DNA from: Parietaria judaica
Taxonomy: Eukaryota > Streptophyta > Magnoliopsida > Rosales > Urticaceae
Assembly: GCA_954871525.1 (NCBI GenBank)
Contig: OX940864.1
Coordinates: 18,346,001-18,410,000 of the forward strand
Direction: 5' to 3'
DNA: 64,000 nucleotides
Shown here: positions 1 through 13,093 of the stretch, one piece after another
Layout of the letters: the number at the start of each line of letters is the position of its first letter
Position numbering within the stretch: the stretch's first letter is position 1
Program-made: the position numbers and the translations under genes
The notes under the pieces: generated by a model
Databases searched by the model: none
What the model was told of the DNA's origin: nothing
What the model saw: the letters and a program-made list of their open reading frames with translations, nothing else

Positions 1-1482
1 AGTCTGGGAACTTGTAGACTTACCGGATGCTTTCAAAACCATTGGTTGTAAGTGGGTATACAAGCGAAAGAGAGGAGTGGACGGGAAGGTTGAAACCTTC
101 AAGGCTAGACTAGTGGCAAAGGGTTTTACCCAGAGGGAAGGTATTGATTTCGATAGACCTTCGCTCCAGTCCCTAAGTACAAGTCCATACGGATTCTCAT
201 GGCCATAGCCTGTAGTCTCAATTACGAGATTTGGCAGATGGACGTCAAAACCGCCTTCCTGAACTGGTACATTGACGAAAACATCTATATGGACCAACCA
301 GAAGGGTTCGTGCAACAGGTTTAAGAAGGGAAGGTTTGCAGATTACTCAAATCCATCTATGGATTGAAGCAAGCTTCCAGATCCTGGAATCTAAGGTTCG
401 ATGAAACCATCAAAACCTATGGATTCATTCAAAACGTCACTGAGGCCTGCATTTATAAGCTCAACGACGAAACCGTGGAAATTTTTCTTGTTCTGTACTT
501 CGACGATATTCTTCTCATTGGAAACAGTGTGAAGAAATTATCGGACGTGAAGGCGTGGCTATCTACGCAGTTCCAAATGAAGGACATAGGAGAAGCTAGT
601 TATGTTCTTGGGATCCGCATTTTCAGGGATCGCAACAACAAGATTCTGGCCTTATCTCACGCAGCTTACATTGATAAGGTGCTTGAACGTTTTGCAATGG
701 CAAACTCCAAGGGTGGTAATTTACCAACCAGACATGGAGTGTTCCTTAGCAGGAAACAGTGCCCAACTTCTCCGGAAGAGCAAGATGTGATGAGGCGAAT
801 ACCCTATGCTTCAGCAGTGGGAAGTCTGATGTACGCTATGCAGTGTACTAGGCCAGACATTTGTTACGCTGTGAGAATTGTTAGCAGATACCAATCCAAC
901 CTTGGTATGGCTCACTGGACAGCAGTGAAGAACATTCTCAAGTATCTTCGGAGAACGAGAGACTATATGTTAGTGTTTTCAGGATCAGAACTGAATCCAC
1001 TAGGATACACTGATTCAGACTTTATGTCTGATAGAGATGCGAGAAAATCGACGTCGGGAGCAGTGTTCACCCTTGCTGGTGGAGCGATATTCTGGAGAAG
1101 CGTAAAGCAATCTTGTATCGCAGATTCCACAATGGAAGCTGAATACGTGGCAGCTTGTGAGGCAGCCAAAGAATCAGTTTGGCTCAAGAATTTCTACATA
1201 GAGCTGGGAGTTGTTCCAAATGTAGATGGGCCCCAAACACTATACTGTGACAACAGTGGTGCGGTGGAAAATTCTAAAGAGCCCAGAGACCATAACAAGG
1301 CGAAACATATAGAACACAAATACCATCTCATACGAGAAATAGTGCGTTGTGGCGACGTGAGGGTTGTGAAAATAGCTTCGGAAGACAATCTGGCTGATCC
1401 ATTCACCAAGACGTTGCCAGAGAAAATATTCAGGCGGCATCTGGAGAGTATGGGTCTGAAAGACATGGGTCATCTTCTTTAA
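1..1482 (+). pseudogene. Ty1-copia polyprotein 3' part: reverse transcriptase and RNase H (decayed, cut by window start)
   Basis: This is the C-terminal part of a copia polyprotein. Such proteins copy element RNA into DNA inside cytoplasmic particles. Translation shows the RT landmarks [46 protein letters not shown] and the catalytic box as YFDDI rather than the usual YVDD. The RNase H follows, with YTDSDF, MEAEY, YCDNSGAV and ADPFTKTLPEK, ending in a stop at 1480-1482. The first 360 bases hold a frameshift near 155-170 and an in-frame TAA near 322, so only 364-1482 is continuously open (372 codons). A purine tract and an LTR follow directly, which fits the 3' end of an element. The intact 3' half next to a broken 5' half points to a dead copy. 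Lineage looks Tork/TAR-like, but that is a guess from memory of the motifs. Confidence 0.9.
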
Positions 1483-2804
1483 GTACAAGTGGGAGATTAT
1501 TGGACATATGTGTCCTTAAAAAAGATATTTTATCCATTTGTAAAAGATTATGACAAGTCGTTGAATAAAGATGATACTTATTATGATAATCTTATTATAG
1601 TTTCTGGTAGAGTAAAATAGAATGTTTGATCCTTAGTTCATATAGGATGCAATTATGAATTATTATCACAACAGAGTCAATGTGAAGAAAAATTAATAAT
1701 CATAATAAATGAACTTAAAATGTCCGTGACCTGATTAACTGGGTGGGAGCCCATTAATCGTATAAGGTCATTAATGTGACTAAGTGACAATCCTATTCTG
1801 GATTTTGTGTGTGTCACACTCACTAGAAGTGAATTAAGTATGAAGTGTCTTCATACTGGACTGGACCTGACTTAAACTCCGAAAGTTATCATATAAGACC
1901 GTCACTGATAACTTGGAGTTGAGTCACTAGTAGATGATCAAATGGATATTCGATCTAAGTCCTGAGTGATCTTGAGTCCAAGCTGCTGGCTTGATTGTTC
2001 TTTGATTTAACCGTTAAAGAACACGAAATATTACCGATGTTCCCAACACTATTATTTTGGGAACATGATAGTCAGCAGTAAGGGTAGCTTGGTCATAGAC
2101 ATGGGCATCACACAGCTCTCTTCAGAGTGATGATGATTCCCTTGATTGTCGGTGGTGAGAAGTGAGAGGTACCCGTGCGCAACTTATGAATCGAAACCAT
2201 AAGTGGGTTACTCATAATATTACTGACTGAGTCAAGGATGAAAATGCAATGAGGGGCATAACGGTAGAAACCGCCTGCTCGTGTGTGGATCATCAAGTGA
2301 AAGATCAATAACCCGAATTTGATTGTATCAATGGACACCCTGCTGTTATAAAGGGAATAATATATACCGTATCACTAAAGAGTGCAGCCTCGGGTCTATA
2401 GTTGAATCACTTCGAGGTTTGACGATCAACTAGCACTTCGTTGGAACTTAAGTGATACGGGTCCATGGTCCCCAGGATAGCTCCGTAACGGATGATACGT
2501 ACGTGATTAAAATACATTCTGGATAATGTTTAATCATTTGGCCAAGTTGGTGACCAAGTTTCATTTTTCGAATTTGGTTAATTAATTAAATCCGTTAGAT
2601 CGGTCTAAGATTTAATCTTTACCGTCGGATTGAAAATTAATTAATTATATATATTTATATATTTTTCGAATTATGGTTTATGGATAAATTCGAAATTGCT
2701 TTTAATAAATCTTTTTGTATTTGATTTATCCTAAACGAATTTGATCCATTAGATCGGTTTAAAGATTTATCTCAACCGTTGGATCTAGATAATGATAATT
2801 TGAA

Positions 2805-2841
<37 letters not shown>

Positions 2842-3010
2842 CGAATTTTATAAAGATAAGAAGATAAGATTGGATTTTTGTTTTTATCCTAATCTTTCTT
2901 ATTTAATTAAATCCCTAATTAATTATATCCATTGGATTTAGATGAGATTAAATCTGGACCATTGGATTAAGATAATTAATTATATTTAATATATGAAAGG
3001 GTTAATTAAC

Positions 3011-3118
3011 GAAATACCCATTTTGTGCAAACCTTTTAAAAAACTACCCATTATAGGTAGTTTTTTACACACACAATGGGTAGTTTTTTAAAAGGTTTGA
3101 CACAAAATGGGTATTTCT
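3011..3118. mobile_element. Palindromic MITE-like insertion inside the LTR
   Basis: About 45 bases starting GAAATACCCATTTTGTG are repeated in inverted orientation, ending GGGTATTTC, with a short AT-rich loop. The whole could fold into a long hairpin. A diverged half copy sits at about 59513-59610 inside the Helitron, so this is a dispersed family. Flanks TTAAC and TTACA leave the TSD undecided. Confidence 0.6.
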
Positions 3119-3186
3119 TACAATTTCCTTATATGAAATTAGAAAATTAGGGATGGAATTTCTCCAATTCGGTTACGGTTTGAGCC

Positions 3187-3194
3187 TATAAATA
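3187..3194 (+). promoter_or_regulatory. TATA box of the copia LTR
   Basis: TATAAATA lies in a GC-richer stretch of the LTR and is followed about 35-100 bases later by pyrimidine-rich leader sequence. This is the usual U3/R layout of a plant LTR promoter. Whether it is active cannot be told from sequence. Confidence 0.6.
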
Positions 3195-3760
3195 GGAGGC
3201 TCATTCTACACATTTTTCACACCTTTCCCCAGAGAAAAATTGGAACTCTCCCTCTCCCTCAGGGTCTGCGAATTTTCTCTCTGATCTCTCTTTTCTGGTT
3301 CGGCTTAGGAGACTATTTCTCCGGAAGCTTAAAAAGAACCATCAGTTAAAATTTTGCGACGGAGTCCTGCCGGCGAAGCCCACGCTTCGGTACGAGGATT
3401 CCAGGAGAATATCCCGGAAGATCATGGGAGTTTCCCTCAGCACTGGCGGAGCCCTGCCCGATTCAGAACGCACAGCCGGAAGTCGTCAATAGAGGTACGT
3501 CCTTATGCATTGGGTTAATAAATGCAACCATTTATTGCTTTCTATTTATTTCCTATTATGACTAGATTATTAATAATGATATATGAATATTAAATTACAT
3601 AATATTTATCAGATCTTGTGAAATGGTTATTATCCGATATTCGGACCGTTGGACGGATATCAAGTTATTCCGCTTTAAATTAATTTTTAAATGTTACCCA
3701 GACGGTTCGGAGGTACAATTCGTGATAATTTTCAAGGAATCCGAGACGTGATTCCCAACA

Positions 3761-4160
3761 CATGGGTGTTTCCCTCAGCATCGGTGGAGCCCTACCAAGT
3801 TCAGAACGCGCAACCGGAAGTTAATAACTGAGGTACGGCCTTATGCATTGGATTAATAAATGCGACCATTTATTGCTTTTTATTTATTTCCTATAGACTA
3901 GATTATTAATAATGATTTATGAATATTAAATTGCCTAATATTTATCAGATCTTGTAATATGGTTATTATCCAATGTTCGGACCGTTGGTCGGTTAACATG
4001 TTCTCCGCTTAAAATAATTTTTTAAATGTTACCCCGACGGTTCGACGACAGATTTCGCGATAATATTCATAGGATCCGAGACGTGATCCCCAGAAATTGG
4101 TTTCGTAGAGATCCAATTTTTTCCAACAATTGGTATCAGAGGAGATCCAATTTCCCAACA
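3761..4160 (+). repeat. Tandem partial copy of the LTR 3' end plus duplicated primer-binding region
   Basis: Bases 3761 to about 4092 repeat 3423-3754 at a fixed offset of 338 with scattered substitutions. The copy starts exactly where the first LTR ends. It is followed by two versions of a primer-site segment. One is degenerate (TTGGTTTCGTAGAG, 4097-4110). The other is clean (TGGTATCAGAGG, 4131-4142) and complementary to an initiator-methionine tRNA 3' end. Each is followed by a near-identical GATCCAATTT...CCAACA stretch. No gag follows. The arrangement suggests recombination between LTR or leader copies rather than a simple insertion. Confidence 0.75.
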
Positions 4161-4455
4161 GTCCAAGCATTTGGATAACTACAATTCAATTCTTGTATGT
4201 AATTCAAAACATGGATCGTTCTCCTCCTGTCGGTTAGCACGTCCACAAATAGGATTTCCAATCAATCAATATTTTATCGCAATCCAAACTAGTCATGACA
4301 GTGATGTATTGTCTACTTGGTTCATGATTGTTAAGTCGTTTAGAAACATTGTGTCAATCACTAAAGCTTATTCCGGTAAATGACCCACCTTTTGCTGATT
4401 AACAAAAAATTTATAACTGAAAGAAAACATCTTATCTAGAGAAACGGAAGAAATC
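4161..4455. other. Intergenic, no feature seen
   Basis: Mixed-composition sequence after the primer-site relic. It holds only a 70-codon open frame at 4171-4383 with no recognisable motif. No retroelement gag motif follows the primer site. Confidence 0.5.
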
Positions 4456-5860
4456 ATCCATAAACCCACCAAATGCCCAAAATACACCTAAAGTTTTAAA
4501 AAAATGCACATAGTTTCATAAAATCAATTTGTACCCATTAATAAACTGTTCTGGACCATATTAACCCTAATAATAATAATTATTTTTAATTTTTGTATAA
4601 TATTTAGTAATAATATATATTAATTTCGAAATTAGTTGTTCCTATAATTATGATTGAAAATTTCTACTTATTAATTAGGATGTCATTTAATTAATTATGG
4701 TACTTTTTGGAGAGAAAAAAATCGTTCAATCTCAATTAATTATCAGTCATTCCCACTACTCCCGTCTCCTGTCGAACCTCTCCACCAAACACCTAACCTT
4801 CAATATCGTGTATCTCTGTCGCCCAGAAGCTCCATCTCCCCTCTCCGTCGTAATCCCCGAAGCTCGGTCGCATCTCCGTCGCGCATCTCGTTCGCCGAGA
4901 AGCTTGTTCGCGCGAAAGCTCGTGCGACTAAACCCCTTGCCCAAAATCGTAAAACCCCATCTTGATCGTCGTTCATCTCAGTAAGTCTGAAATTTCTGTG
5001 CATGTTGATTAAACCCAGTTTTGTCATTTTTTAAAACAACCTTTTGTATAAATTCGTAATTGGAATAACAATTACATAGATAATGATATATTATTATAAA
5101 TTCGTAACTTAAATTACAATTACTGATACGTGTACAAATTCGTAATTGTACATTCGTACATGAAGTTACAATTACATGTATAGTGATTAGTATTATAAAT
5201 TCGTAACTTACCTTACAATTATAATTCGTAACTTAAATTACAATTATGGATACATGTATAAATTCACAATTTAAATTCGTACGTGAAGTTACATTTACAT
5301 ATATAGTGATTTAGTATTATAAAACCGTGACTTAAATTACAAATATATATTCCTTCGTGTATCAGTATTTTCATAATATCAATTACGACTCTAATATGGT
5401 GAACTACCATTTAAATTACGAAATTTAAATTACAAACACAAATAAAATATACTCACCACTTAATCAAACGAAGGCTTATAATGGATCCAAAGAAGGCTTT
5501 CAAATGGATGGTGTTATATCCCTCAAGCAAGGAAAAATGGTTCTGCAAAATAAAGTGGCGAATAAAAATATTTTGTTTTTAAAATTTGAATAATTAGCAT
5601 AATCGTTGGAATAGGGAGATATTTGAAATTTATTAAGGAATGATTAAACGTAATCAGTTATTGTAATTACTACATTTAAGGAAATAATTTTATTTTCATT
5701 TACTTAATTCAAATAATTATATTCTCCACACGTCAAATAAACACAAGGGTAAATTGGTCCATATGTTAATTAGTTGGTGGTTTTTATTACCCAAAATAAG
5801 TTTGGGCATTTTTTTGAAACCTTGAGTTACAAATGGGCATTTGGCTCATTTACCCTTTTT
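4456..5860. mobile_element. Old MULE-like element with degenerate terminal inverted repeats
   Basis: The left end (about 4456-4570: AAATGCCC, AAAAAAATGC, GGACCATATTAACCCT) matches the reverse complement of the right end (about 5745-5860) over some 110 bases with many changes. Inside lies a GC-richer stretch at 4740-4980 that reads like a gene fragment or leader, giving a 95-codon open frame at 4697-4984 rich in Arg and Ser and with no known domain. A degenerate array of AATTCGTAA and TTACAATTAC words follows at about 5045-5430. No clear TSD. The gene-like interior could be a captured segment, but I cannot name a source. Confidence 0.5.
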
Positions 5861-8800
5861 TATTTCTTCTCCCCGTTCGGTATCGCTCGCGAATAATGAA
5901 ATAAGAGAAATACCCATCTGAGTCATCTTTAGGAAATATTATATTAACGTCTCTTTGATGATCTCTTTCAATCAGAAAGTCAGTGATCTTTTGATTCATT
6001 GGATTTCATTTTGTAGTCTCATCTTTATCAAAACAAAAGTGACTAATATCACTTTCATCTTTATTCTTCATCTCGTTATCATTTTCATTCTCATTCTCAT
6101 TCATAGCTACATCTTCATTCTTATCTTAACCAATTTCTTTGTTCTCCTTAAAAAACAATCAAAGGAATTTCGGGAATATTATAGCAAAAATGGGGAATCA
6201 ATGTCGTGAAAAAATCTAAAGAGTATAGTGAGAATTAGTTGTTTTCTAAGTTTTCACGAAATAAATTTGTTATTATTTTTTGCAAGTTTTCTACAAAATC
6301 TAAGGTTTTCCACAAGTTTTAGTTCTCATTTTTTATTTTTTATTTTAAATTGTAACTATAATCCTAAAATTTGTATTAAAATTGCAATTTTACCCTTTAT
6401 TATTTTTTATATATAAAATTACATTTATATTTCATTCAAAATTGCATCTAAAACACTTATTTTTATATAAAATTGCATCTGTAACATATATTGATATAAT
6501 ATTAATATTATTATTATATAAAACTATATCGGTAAATCTTGCAGAAAACCTAGAGGTGAACCTATAAAATTAGACTATCTGATTTTTTCAATAATGATAT
6601 TTGGAATTATGACGATCCTAAATTTTAGAAGTCGTCACTTACTAACTACTTTATTAATATATGAAAATCTTGACCAAATTCATATTCTATTTAACTTAAA
6701 AGTAAAATAATTAAATAAAAAAATTAAAACATTTTACGATAATTCACTTTAAAAAAACATGTATGAAATCAAATCGCGAAAAACGTTGGCAAAGTGATTA
6801 TCCATTTACACTCAATACCTTGCATATGCATTGTCATCGTTCTACCCAATGTGAAATCAAACTATAATTTTTTTACCTAGAGTATGAACACAGATATTTT
6901 GTGTGAGCTATACAACTATTTTCTCACCAAAATATAAAGCAGACATAATATGCAATACATGTCCAATTTGCTCCATTTTACGTTTTCAAAACAATTATTA
7001 ATATTTCCCAAGTGATCATTATATTGTTGAAACATTGGGTCCTGGGAGACATTGGGTCGTATGCTGCCACATATTTTTCATGGGCATACCGCATGCCGAT
7101 GGGGTTTTCAACGATATTCTGTAGAAGAAAAAAAATAAGTATTTAGGCAAGATTTTTATCTAGGTTCAAAACTACATATTTAATAATTATAAGACATAAT
7201 TATATACAACAAAACACATTTTTAACTTAAATATGTAGGTAAAGTGTAATATGAAGTCACTATATTAGTTGAAATGTATAATATTAAGTCACTTTATTAG
7301 GTGAAGTGAAAGTGTAGGTGAAGTGTATAATATTAGTGGAATACCCAAAAGTCCCACATTGTTAGATTACAAGAGTTTGAAATGGTTTGAATACCAAAGA
7401 TTTTGGACAAGGGCTTGGGCCCTTGGTGTCACCCATTTTTGTGAAAGGTAAAGGATTGACACAAATGTACCAAAACGCGCGCACCGCTGTCCGACCGACT
7501 TGCCGTGGTGGGGTGGGGTGGGATGGGATGCAAATATAATTATTTTTGCCGAAAGTTTAATTGGTATGTTGGCCAAACTCGTCCAAACTTAAGGTTTTTA
7601 GCGATTTTCCACAAACTTTTAACAATTTTTACTCATAAACGACATGTGGTATGCGTACAGGTTTTCCAACGACATGCATCGGCAAATGGGATAACAAGAA
7701 CGCCAGCAAGAGGATTTCCTTCCAAACCATCGGCAAACGAAAATCAGTCGGCATGCCCACCAATTTTCTCGATAACACCTTGGTCGGCACAATTTGTGTG
7801 ATCGGGTGACCAATTGAGAGCTTATCACGTCTAATCATGTCAAAATTCAAGAACTTTTGAATCTCAATTTTTTTAGTGGCCAAATAGACCGGCTATGTAA
7901 TTTTTTTTTTTTTTAACTCTATGAGGATTATCAACTAACATTCATGACATATAAAACTCAATAGACTTATTCAGAAATGGAAGATTTTGTGATCTCAATT
8001 AAAAATTATTAACTAGATACAACTAGATGCTCGATAGTTGAAGCATAAAGGATCTTTATGAGGAAGAAACATCACACTTGTTCACTAAAATTGAACACCA
8101 ACCCCATTTAGTTTTGAGGAGTACAAATTGCATTAACATAAACAAATGTTGCACGTTCAATTTTTTTTTTTACTTATACACAATATTTGTTAATTGTGAA
8201 ATTAATGTTTGTTTCATCATTTGTTGGAATAAATATGGGTACATAGTTTTAATTATTTGTATCAAATATATATATATATATATCATTATTTCTTAATCCT
8301 ACGCAATATATTACAATTTACAAATTATCAATAGCTGTATGTATACATTAATTTATTTATTTATCCTGAAATAATAGGAAAACTTTTTATATGCATGAAA
8401 TTGAGACCTAAAGGCTGAAAATAACCACCTTCTAGTCTTACCAACACCCGACCTAGCTCCTTTATTATATCATTTCCCAATGCAAAAAAAAATCTATCTT
8501 TGTTTGTAATACAATGTGTGATGTGAAACTATAATCTATATATATATATATATAATATACATTATACATATTATGATTTATGATGCCCCATATCTCGCTA
8601 TAGATTCGTTTCTGCTAGATAGAATAGTGAAAGCAAGTAATTAGTCATGGGCAGAGCTATTTTGAGTTTGACTATAGGAATAAAGAAAGCTAATTTTAAG
8701 TGTCTAGCTTCATTGTTACATACATGTAATGTGTGTATATATATAGTAATAACAAACAATCTCATATAATAAATTATATTTCTTTGTATTTGCGACAAAT

Positions 8801-9729
8801 ATACTAAATATTAAAATCTTATTTTTATTATAGAAAAATATTTTTTATGTTAAATCATTTACTAAAGTGTTTGTATTAAGTTTCAACAATTAGTAAAATA
8901 GCATGAGAAAATTAAACTATATAAATAAGAGAAAATTTAATTAAAAAAAAAAAGAGAAAAAAATACTAAAAAATTAAAATATATTATATATGGGTTTGAG
9001 TAACCTATAGTCCAGATTCTGCGTCTTTTAATCCCTAAATCGGGACCCGGAACCGGTTTTAATCCGAATGTAATTTTTAATAAACCGGTTCTGGTTTTAC
9101 TCGATTTAATACGATTGTAGTTTTTTTTTTTTTTTTTCGAGTAATGATTCCGATCCGGATGTGGTTTAAAACTTACATTTCCAAAATAAAATTACATCCC
9201 CAGTAATTGCAATAACATAAATATATTTACAGTTGAATATCTCGAATATAAATTGCAAGAAAATGTAGAAGGGTTCAAATAGTTGATTTGGAATAACATG
9301 ATGATGAGTTAGGTAGTGAAATTGTGAAGGATCTTTTCTATTTTTCTTCCTTGTCAATACGTGTTCGGATATGGAATATCGCCTCTTTTTTTCTTTTTCT
9401 TTTTTACAGGCTCTCGGACAAATATTTGTCTGCAAGTCAAACTCGATGTGCACCACCAATTTAATCTATTATTTGCACACCATATCTTATTTCAAGGAAT
9501 TATCATCATCATTTTTAGTTTATATATAGGTCGCCAACAAGAAATTAAGCATAGTATTTCGCTAGCAAATTCACGAATATAAATAGAATTCGTTATCATT
9601 CCATTTGATACGTTTTGAATATTCTATTTAGAAAAATATCTATGTGAAAGTGACAACAAATTCTACTTTTTATACGCCATGTATTTTCCATATTAGCAAA
9701 ATTATAAAACTATAGATACAAAAGATATT
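5861..9729. other. AT-rich intergenic stretch
   Basis: No convincing coding region. It contains T-rich runs (5950-6500), a (TA)n tract near 8265-8283 and another near 8538-8556, and a region around 9040-9160 with repeated ACCGGTT and CCGG words that resembles the palindromic family at 31.5 kb. At 7350-7362 the words AAGTCCCACATTG resemble the start of some plant copia LTRs, but no LTR can be delimited. Open frames here are under 100 codons and low in complexity. Confidence 0.5.
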
Positions 9730-10197
9730 GGGTTAATGACGGCAAAAATACCCAAAGTTTGGTCAAAGAACCTCTCGTGTACCCAAAGTTTAAAAGTAGT
9801 GGTAAAAATACCCAAAGTCGCTTTGGGGAGTTGACCACTCCATTCTCGTAACGCCGTTAACTTACCCGTTAACTCTGGCCACGCGGGCAAACGTTGGTTG
9901 TTGACATAAATTTTTTTGCCAAATGGATGAGCCCAAATAAGTCTTGTTTACGACAAAACAACAAATTAAACCCCTAATTAATACTATTTAATACAACTAA
10001 TTGAACCCCTAATGATTACATTTAACAAAAAAAATTTGTCCATGTGGCCAGGGTTAACGAATAAGTTAACGGCATTACGAGAATTAAGTGGTCAACTCCT
10101 CAAATATGATTTTGGATATTTTTGCCATCACTTTTAAACTTTGGGTACACGAGAGGTTCTTTGACCAAACTTTTGGTATTTTTGCCGTCATTAACCC
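9730..10197. mobile_element. 468-bp MULE-type MITE with long TIRs and TSD
   Basis: The ends are GGGTTAATGACGGCAAAAAT and its reverse complement, and the inverted similarity runs over about 170 bases of each arm (words ACCCAAAGTTT, GGTCAAAGAACCTCTCGTGT, GAGTTGACCAC). The flanks AAAGATATT (9721-9729) and AAAGATATA (10198-10206) match at 8 of 9 bases, the TSD length expected for Mutator-like elements. There is no coding capacity. The end sequences resemble those of the 1.16 kb element at 44961-46123, so the two probably share a family. Confidence 0.8.
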
Positions 10198-10257
10198 AAA
10201 GATATATTGAGTACTTATAATATATAATTTTGATAAAAATGTAAAGAATATATTATT

Positions 10258-10360
10258 ATTTTTATTTTTTGTACAAAGTTATATTTTTGAATGAATTATT
10301 TAAATAATTATTTTTATTTTTTGTACAAAGTTATATTTTTGAATGAATTATTTAAAAGTC
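10258..10360. repeat. Tandem duplication, about 52-bp unit
   Basis: The segment TTTTTGTACAAAGTTATATT and the bases that follow it to GAATGAATTATTTAAA occur twice in direct succession (anchor GTACAAAG at 10271 and 10323), nearly identical. Confidence 0.8.
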
Positions 10361-10385
10361 ACAAATGAATTTTGTTACTAGAGCA

Positions 10386-10909
10386 TGTTGGTTCCCAAAT
10401 TACGGATCTGCATAGAACACGATCACCATCAAAGAAAAATCGAACAGAAACTTGAAGAATATGAACTTTTGGGAGAAGAAATTTCTCTATTGATAATCGA
10501 AGGCAACTACAAGAAGATAAACTCAAAACTCTAATGGACTCAGCACTTTACAAAGTGTACAATGCTAGCTTTATATAGCCTCACATAGACGAAAACCCTA
10601 GCTAACAGAATCGCACTAAATCGGGAAACTACCCTAAATAATCTCGTCAAATCTTTGACTCGATCTTTGCTTGCTCCTCAAGCTACGCGTTTTCCTTGCT
10701 GGGTAGCTGCTGACCTTCCCTTTTCTGCTCGGACAGCTTCTCTGTCCCCGAGCTGGCCTGCTCGTTTGCCCCTGGCCGGGCTTGCCTTCTATCTGGACGT
10801 TCTGCTCGTGTTCACCTGAGCTGGGCTGAACTCTTGTTCGTCTTTGGTTCTAGTCGGTACTTGGGCTGACCTCCTCTGTGTGATGGACTAAGTTAAGCTT
10901 AAGCTAGCA
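10386..10909 (-). repeat. Solo LTR of the copia family found at 35.3-40.6 kb
   Basis: In reverse orientation this 524-bp block follows the LTR at 35279-35785 along its whole length: CCAACA end, the leader, the TATAAAG-type promoter region, the GC-rich U3 segment and the inner end near AAGCTTAA. It is clearly diverged, by many substitutions, and no internal sequence lies on either side. The five bases on the left (GAGCA) and right (TGCCT) do not match, so the TSD is lost or the solo LTR arose by recombination between different insertions. Confidence 0.85.
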
Positions 10910-12833
10910 TGCCTTTGTCATACACGATAAATTACTTAAATAAATTTAAGCAGGCTAACGATTTGCGAGACAAGTAACTCCCGACTTAAATATATATTTA
11001 AAAAACTCAAATAAAGAAGTAAGAAATATAATAGTTAACATATGATTAAATAATAAACAAAATTAGAGAAAATAAAATAATAATAAAAAAAGCAAAATAG
11101 TGCTTGAGGAGTCATCTCTAAACTTAGTTTGGCAAGTTGCAGTGCAGGATCAGAGGAGCCGTCAATCATGATGATCATGTTCTTCATTTTAACAAGAAGC
11201 GATGACTTTCTCTTTATCTCTCAGATGCACTTTTTTTTTTTTTTGTGGAATTTTTTCAAAAAATAAATCTTGTGGGGGTAAAAATGAAAATACTTTTGCT
11301 GCCACAACAGTCCAGGAGGCAGCGATATTATTACAAAGTCTCCCCTGCTTGACACGTAGCACCCTATTGTATTTGTAGCACATCCATTTCTCACCAAAAA
11401 TAAAAAGAATAATAAGCTGTGGTACTATGTTTGCCACAAAAATCCATATTTCTTGCAATTAGGCCCTTGAGAGTTTATTTATTTATTGTCCCCCACAAGA
11501 AAGTAAAACTTGTCATTTCCCATCCCAATGGCCAATGCTTTTATGAATGGTCTCTCAAAGTTGATGCACAATAAGGTCACTTTTTTGTCTGTCCCAAATT
11601 GCAGCAGAAATTTCCTCACGGGGTTTTTTTGTAACATCATGAAAATAGAAATAAGTAAAAAAAAAAAAAAAAGACTTGTCTGCTTGTCATGATTTATTTC
11701 ATTTTTTATTTTTGGGTCCTTTTCTCTTTTGGGATTTTCTCCTTTTTGACTTGATTTTCTGATCTCGCCGATTAAAGTAAGGGGTTTAAGTGACAATTAA
11801 TAAATTACCTTTCTTTAATAGGTAAACTGTCACATAGTGGGCTAAGAAATAATTCCAAATTTACCAAAAATAATTTAAATAATCATAAGGTAGAATTAGT
11901 CTATTAGAAGTGTAGTAGTGAAATCGGCTTTTTTTGCTTCTTTCTTTATGGCTCTATTTCTATTTTGGGTGTCAAACACTCTTACTTAACTACAGTTTAG
12001 TACTATTGGTACTTGTGGAATTGGTAACAGGCATTCAATTCCAGTCCACTACTTGATAAATTTGAAACTCACTATTACCAATAATCTTCAGTCTCTAATT
12101 GGGCATGGAAGTCTCTTTATAAATAGTAGTTAACATATTCATTGATTGACCGTTTTGCCCGTGCTTGGCCCTTGGCGTAGCACAAAATATATTTTGACCG
12201 ATTATTTTTCAATTACTTTAATAACTAATATCATAAACAATTATATAAAAACTACTATTAGACATATAAATAAATATCATTACTATTGTAAGGATTGCAT
12301 AATAGATTTATCGAGTTAAGAAGGGAGGATGGAATGAGAAGCGTCGAATCAATCCTTAATAAAAAATAAAAAAAAAAGTGAACGTATGCACGTGCACTTA
12401 CTGATGCACACACACACTGCTACAAACTGTTGATTACACCATGGAGATTATTAGACCACGGAAGTCAAAATCCTTAGTCTAAAACGAAGTTTCAACCACG
12501 GAACTAAATCTGTATGCACGTGCACGCACTACTACAAATTGATACTGTTGATTACATCATAGAGATTAGACCACACATGTAGCTCCGCGCTAGGGCTTGT
12601 TCACTCAGACCCCAATTTTGCACGTGGGTTTTTCCCATTTATATATTTTTTAAGTGTTCCAAATTGTTAATATAACATAGATGGGCCGCGGGTTGCTTGT
12701 CCCTAGGTTAAGTCGCTCGCTTCGCTAAAATGTACGAGCCAAGGAATCAGTCCTCGGGTCCACTCTAGGTGCTGGTAACCCATGATATGCGCATTCATGA
12801 TATGTTCGTCCCATAATCACTTAGGCTGTGTTT
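10910..12833. other. Intergenic stretch with a local duplication
   Basis: AT-rich, no recognised gene. About 12384-12465 and 12511-12575 repeat each other imperfectly (GTATGCACGTGCAC, CTGTTGATTACA, GAGATTA, GACCACR). A 105-codon minus open frame at 11479-11796 has no motif. Short A and T runs are common. Confidence 0.5.
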
Positions 12834-13047
12834 GTTTGCACTTAATGTGCCTCTTAATCTTAATGAGTCAGATTTTAAAAATATTAAGTGCATTTGTTTT
12901 TTTCTTTTAAAAAGTCTTAATACGTCTGACTAGCCTCTTATTCGGTAAGATGTAAAATTAAGTCTGTATAGCATTCAGACCTATTCTTTTTCTCTCTCTT
13001 CCTTTATTGTTAACATGTCATGCTTTATTCTCACGTATCATCTTGGT

Positions 13048-13093
<46 letters not shown>

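Larger units (their letters stand above)
1498..3760 (+). repeat. Long terminal repeat (3' LTR) of the copia element
   Basis: The LTR begins at TATTGGA (expected TGTTGGG, one base changed) just after the purine-rich tract AAGTGGGAGA that follows the polyprotein stop. It ends in CCCAACA at 3760. At about 2.26 kb it is long for a copia LTR. It carries a TATA box at 3187-3194, a C/T-rich leader after it, AT-rich blocks with a (TA)n tract at about 2812-2838, and a palindromic insertion at 3011-3118. No TSD can be assigned because the left end of the element lies outside the window and the right end runs into a tandem partial copy. Confidence 0.8.

Noticed and set aside
5955..6567. Small hydrophobic open frames resembling membrane peptides
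   Set aside because: T-rich low-complexity DNA encodes runs of Phe, Ile and Leu in any frame; no start context or conserved motif.
7350..7900. LTR-like words (AAGTCCCACATTG) suggesting another LTR
   Set aside because: No matching end, TATA box or TSD could be located.
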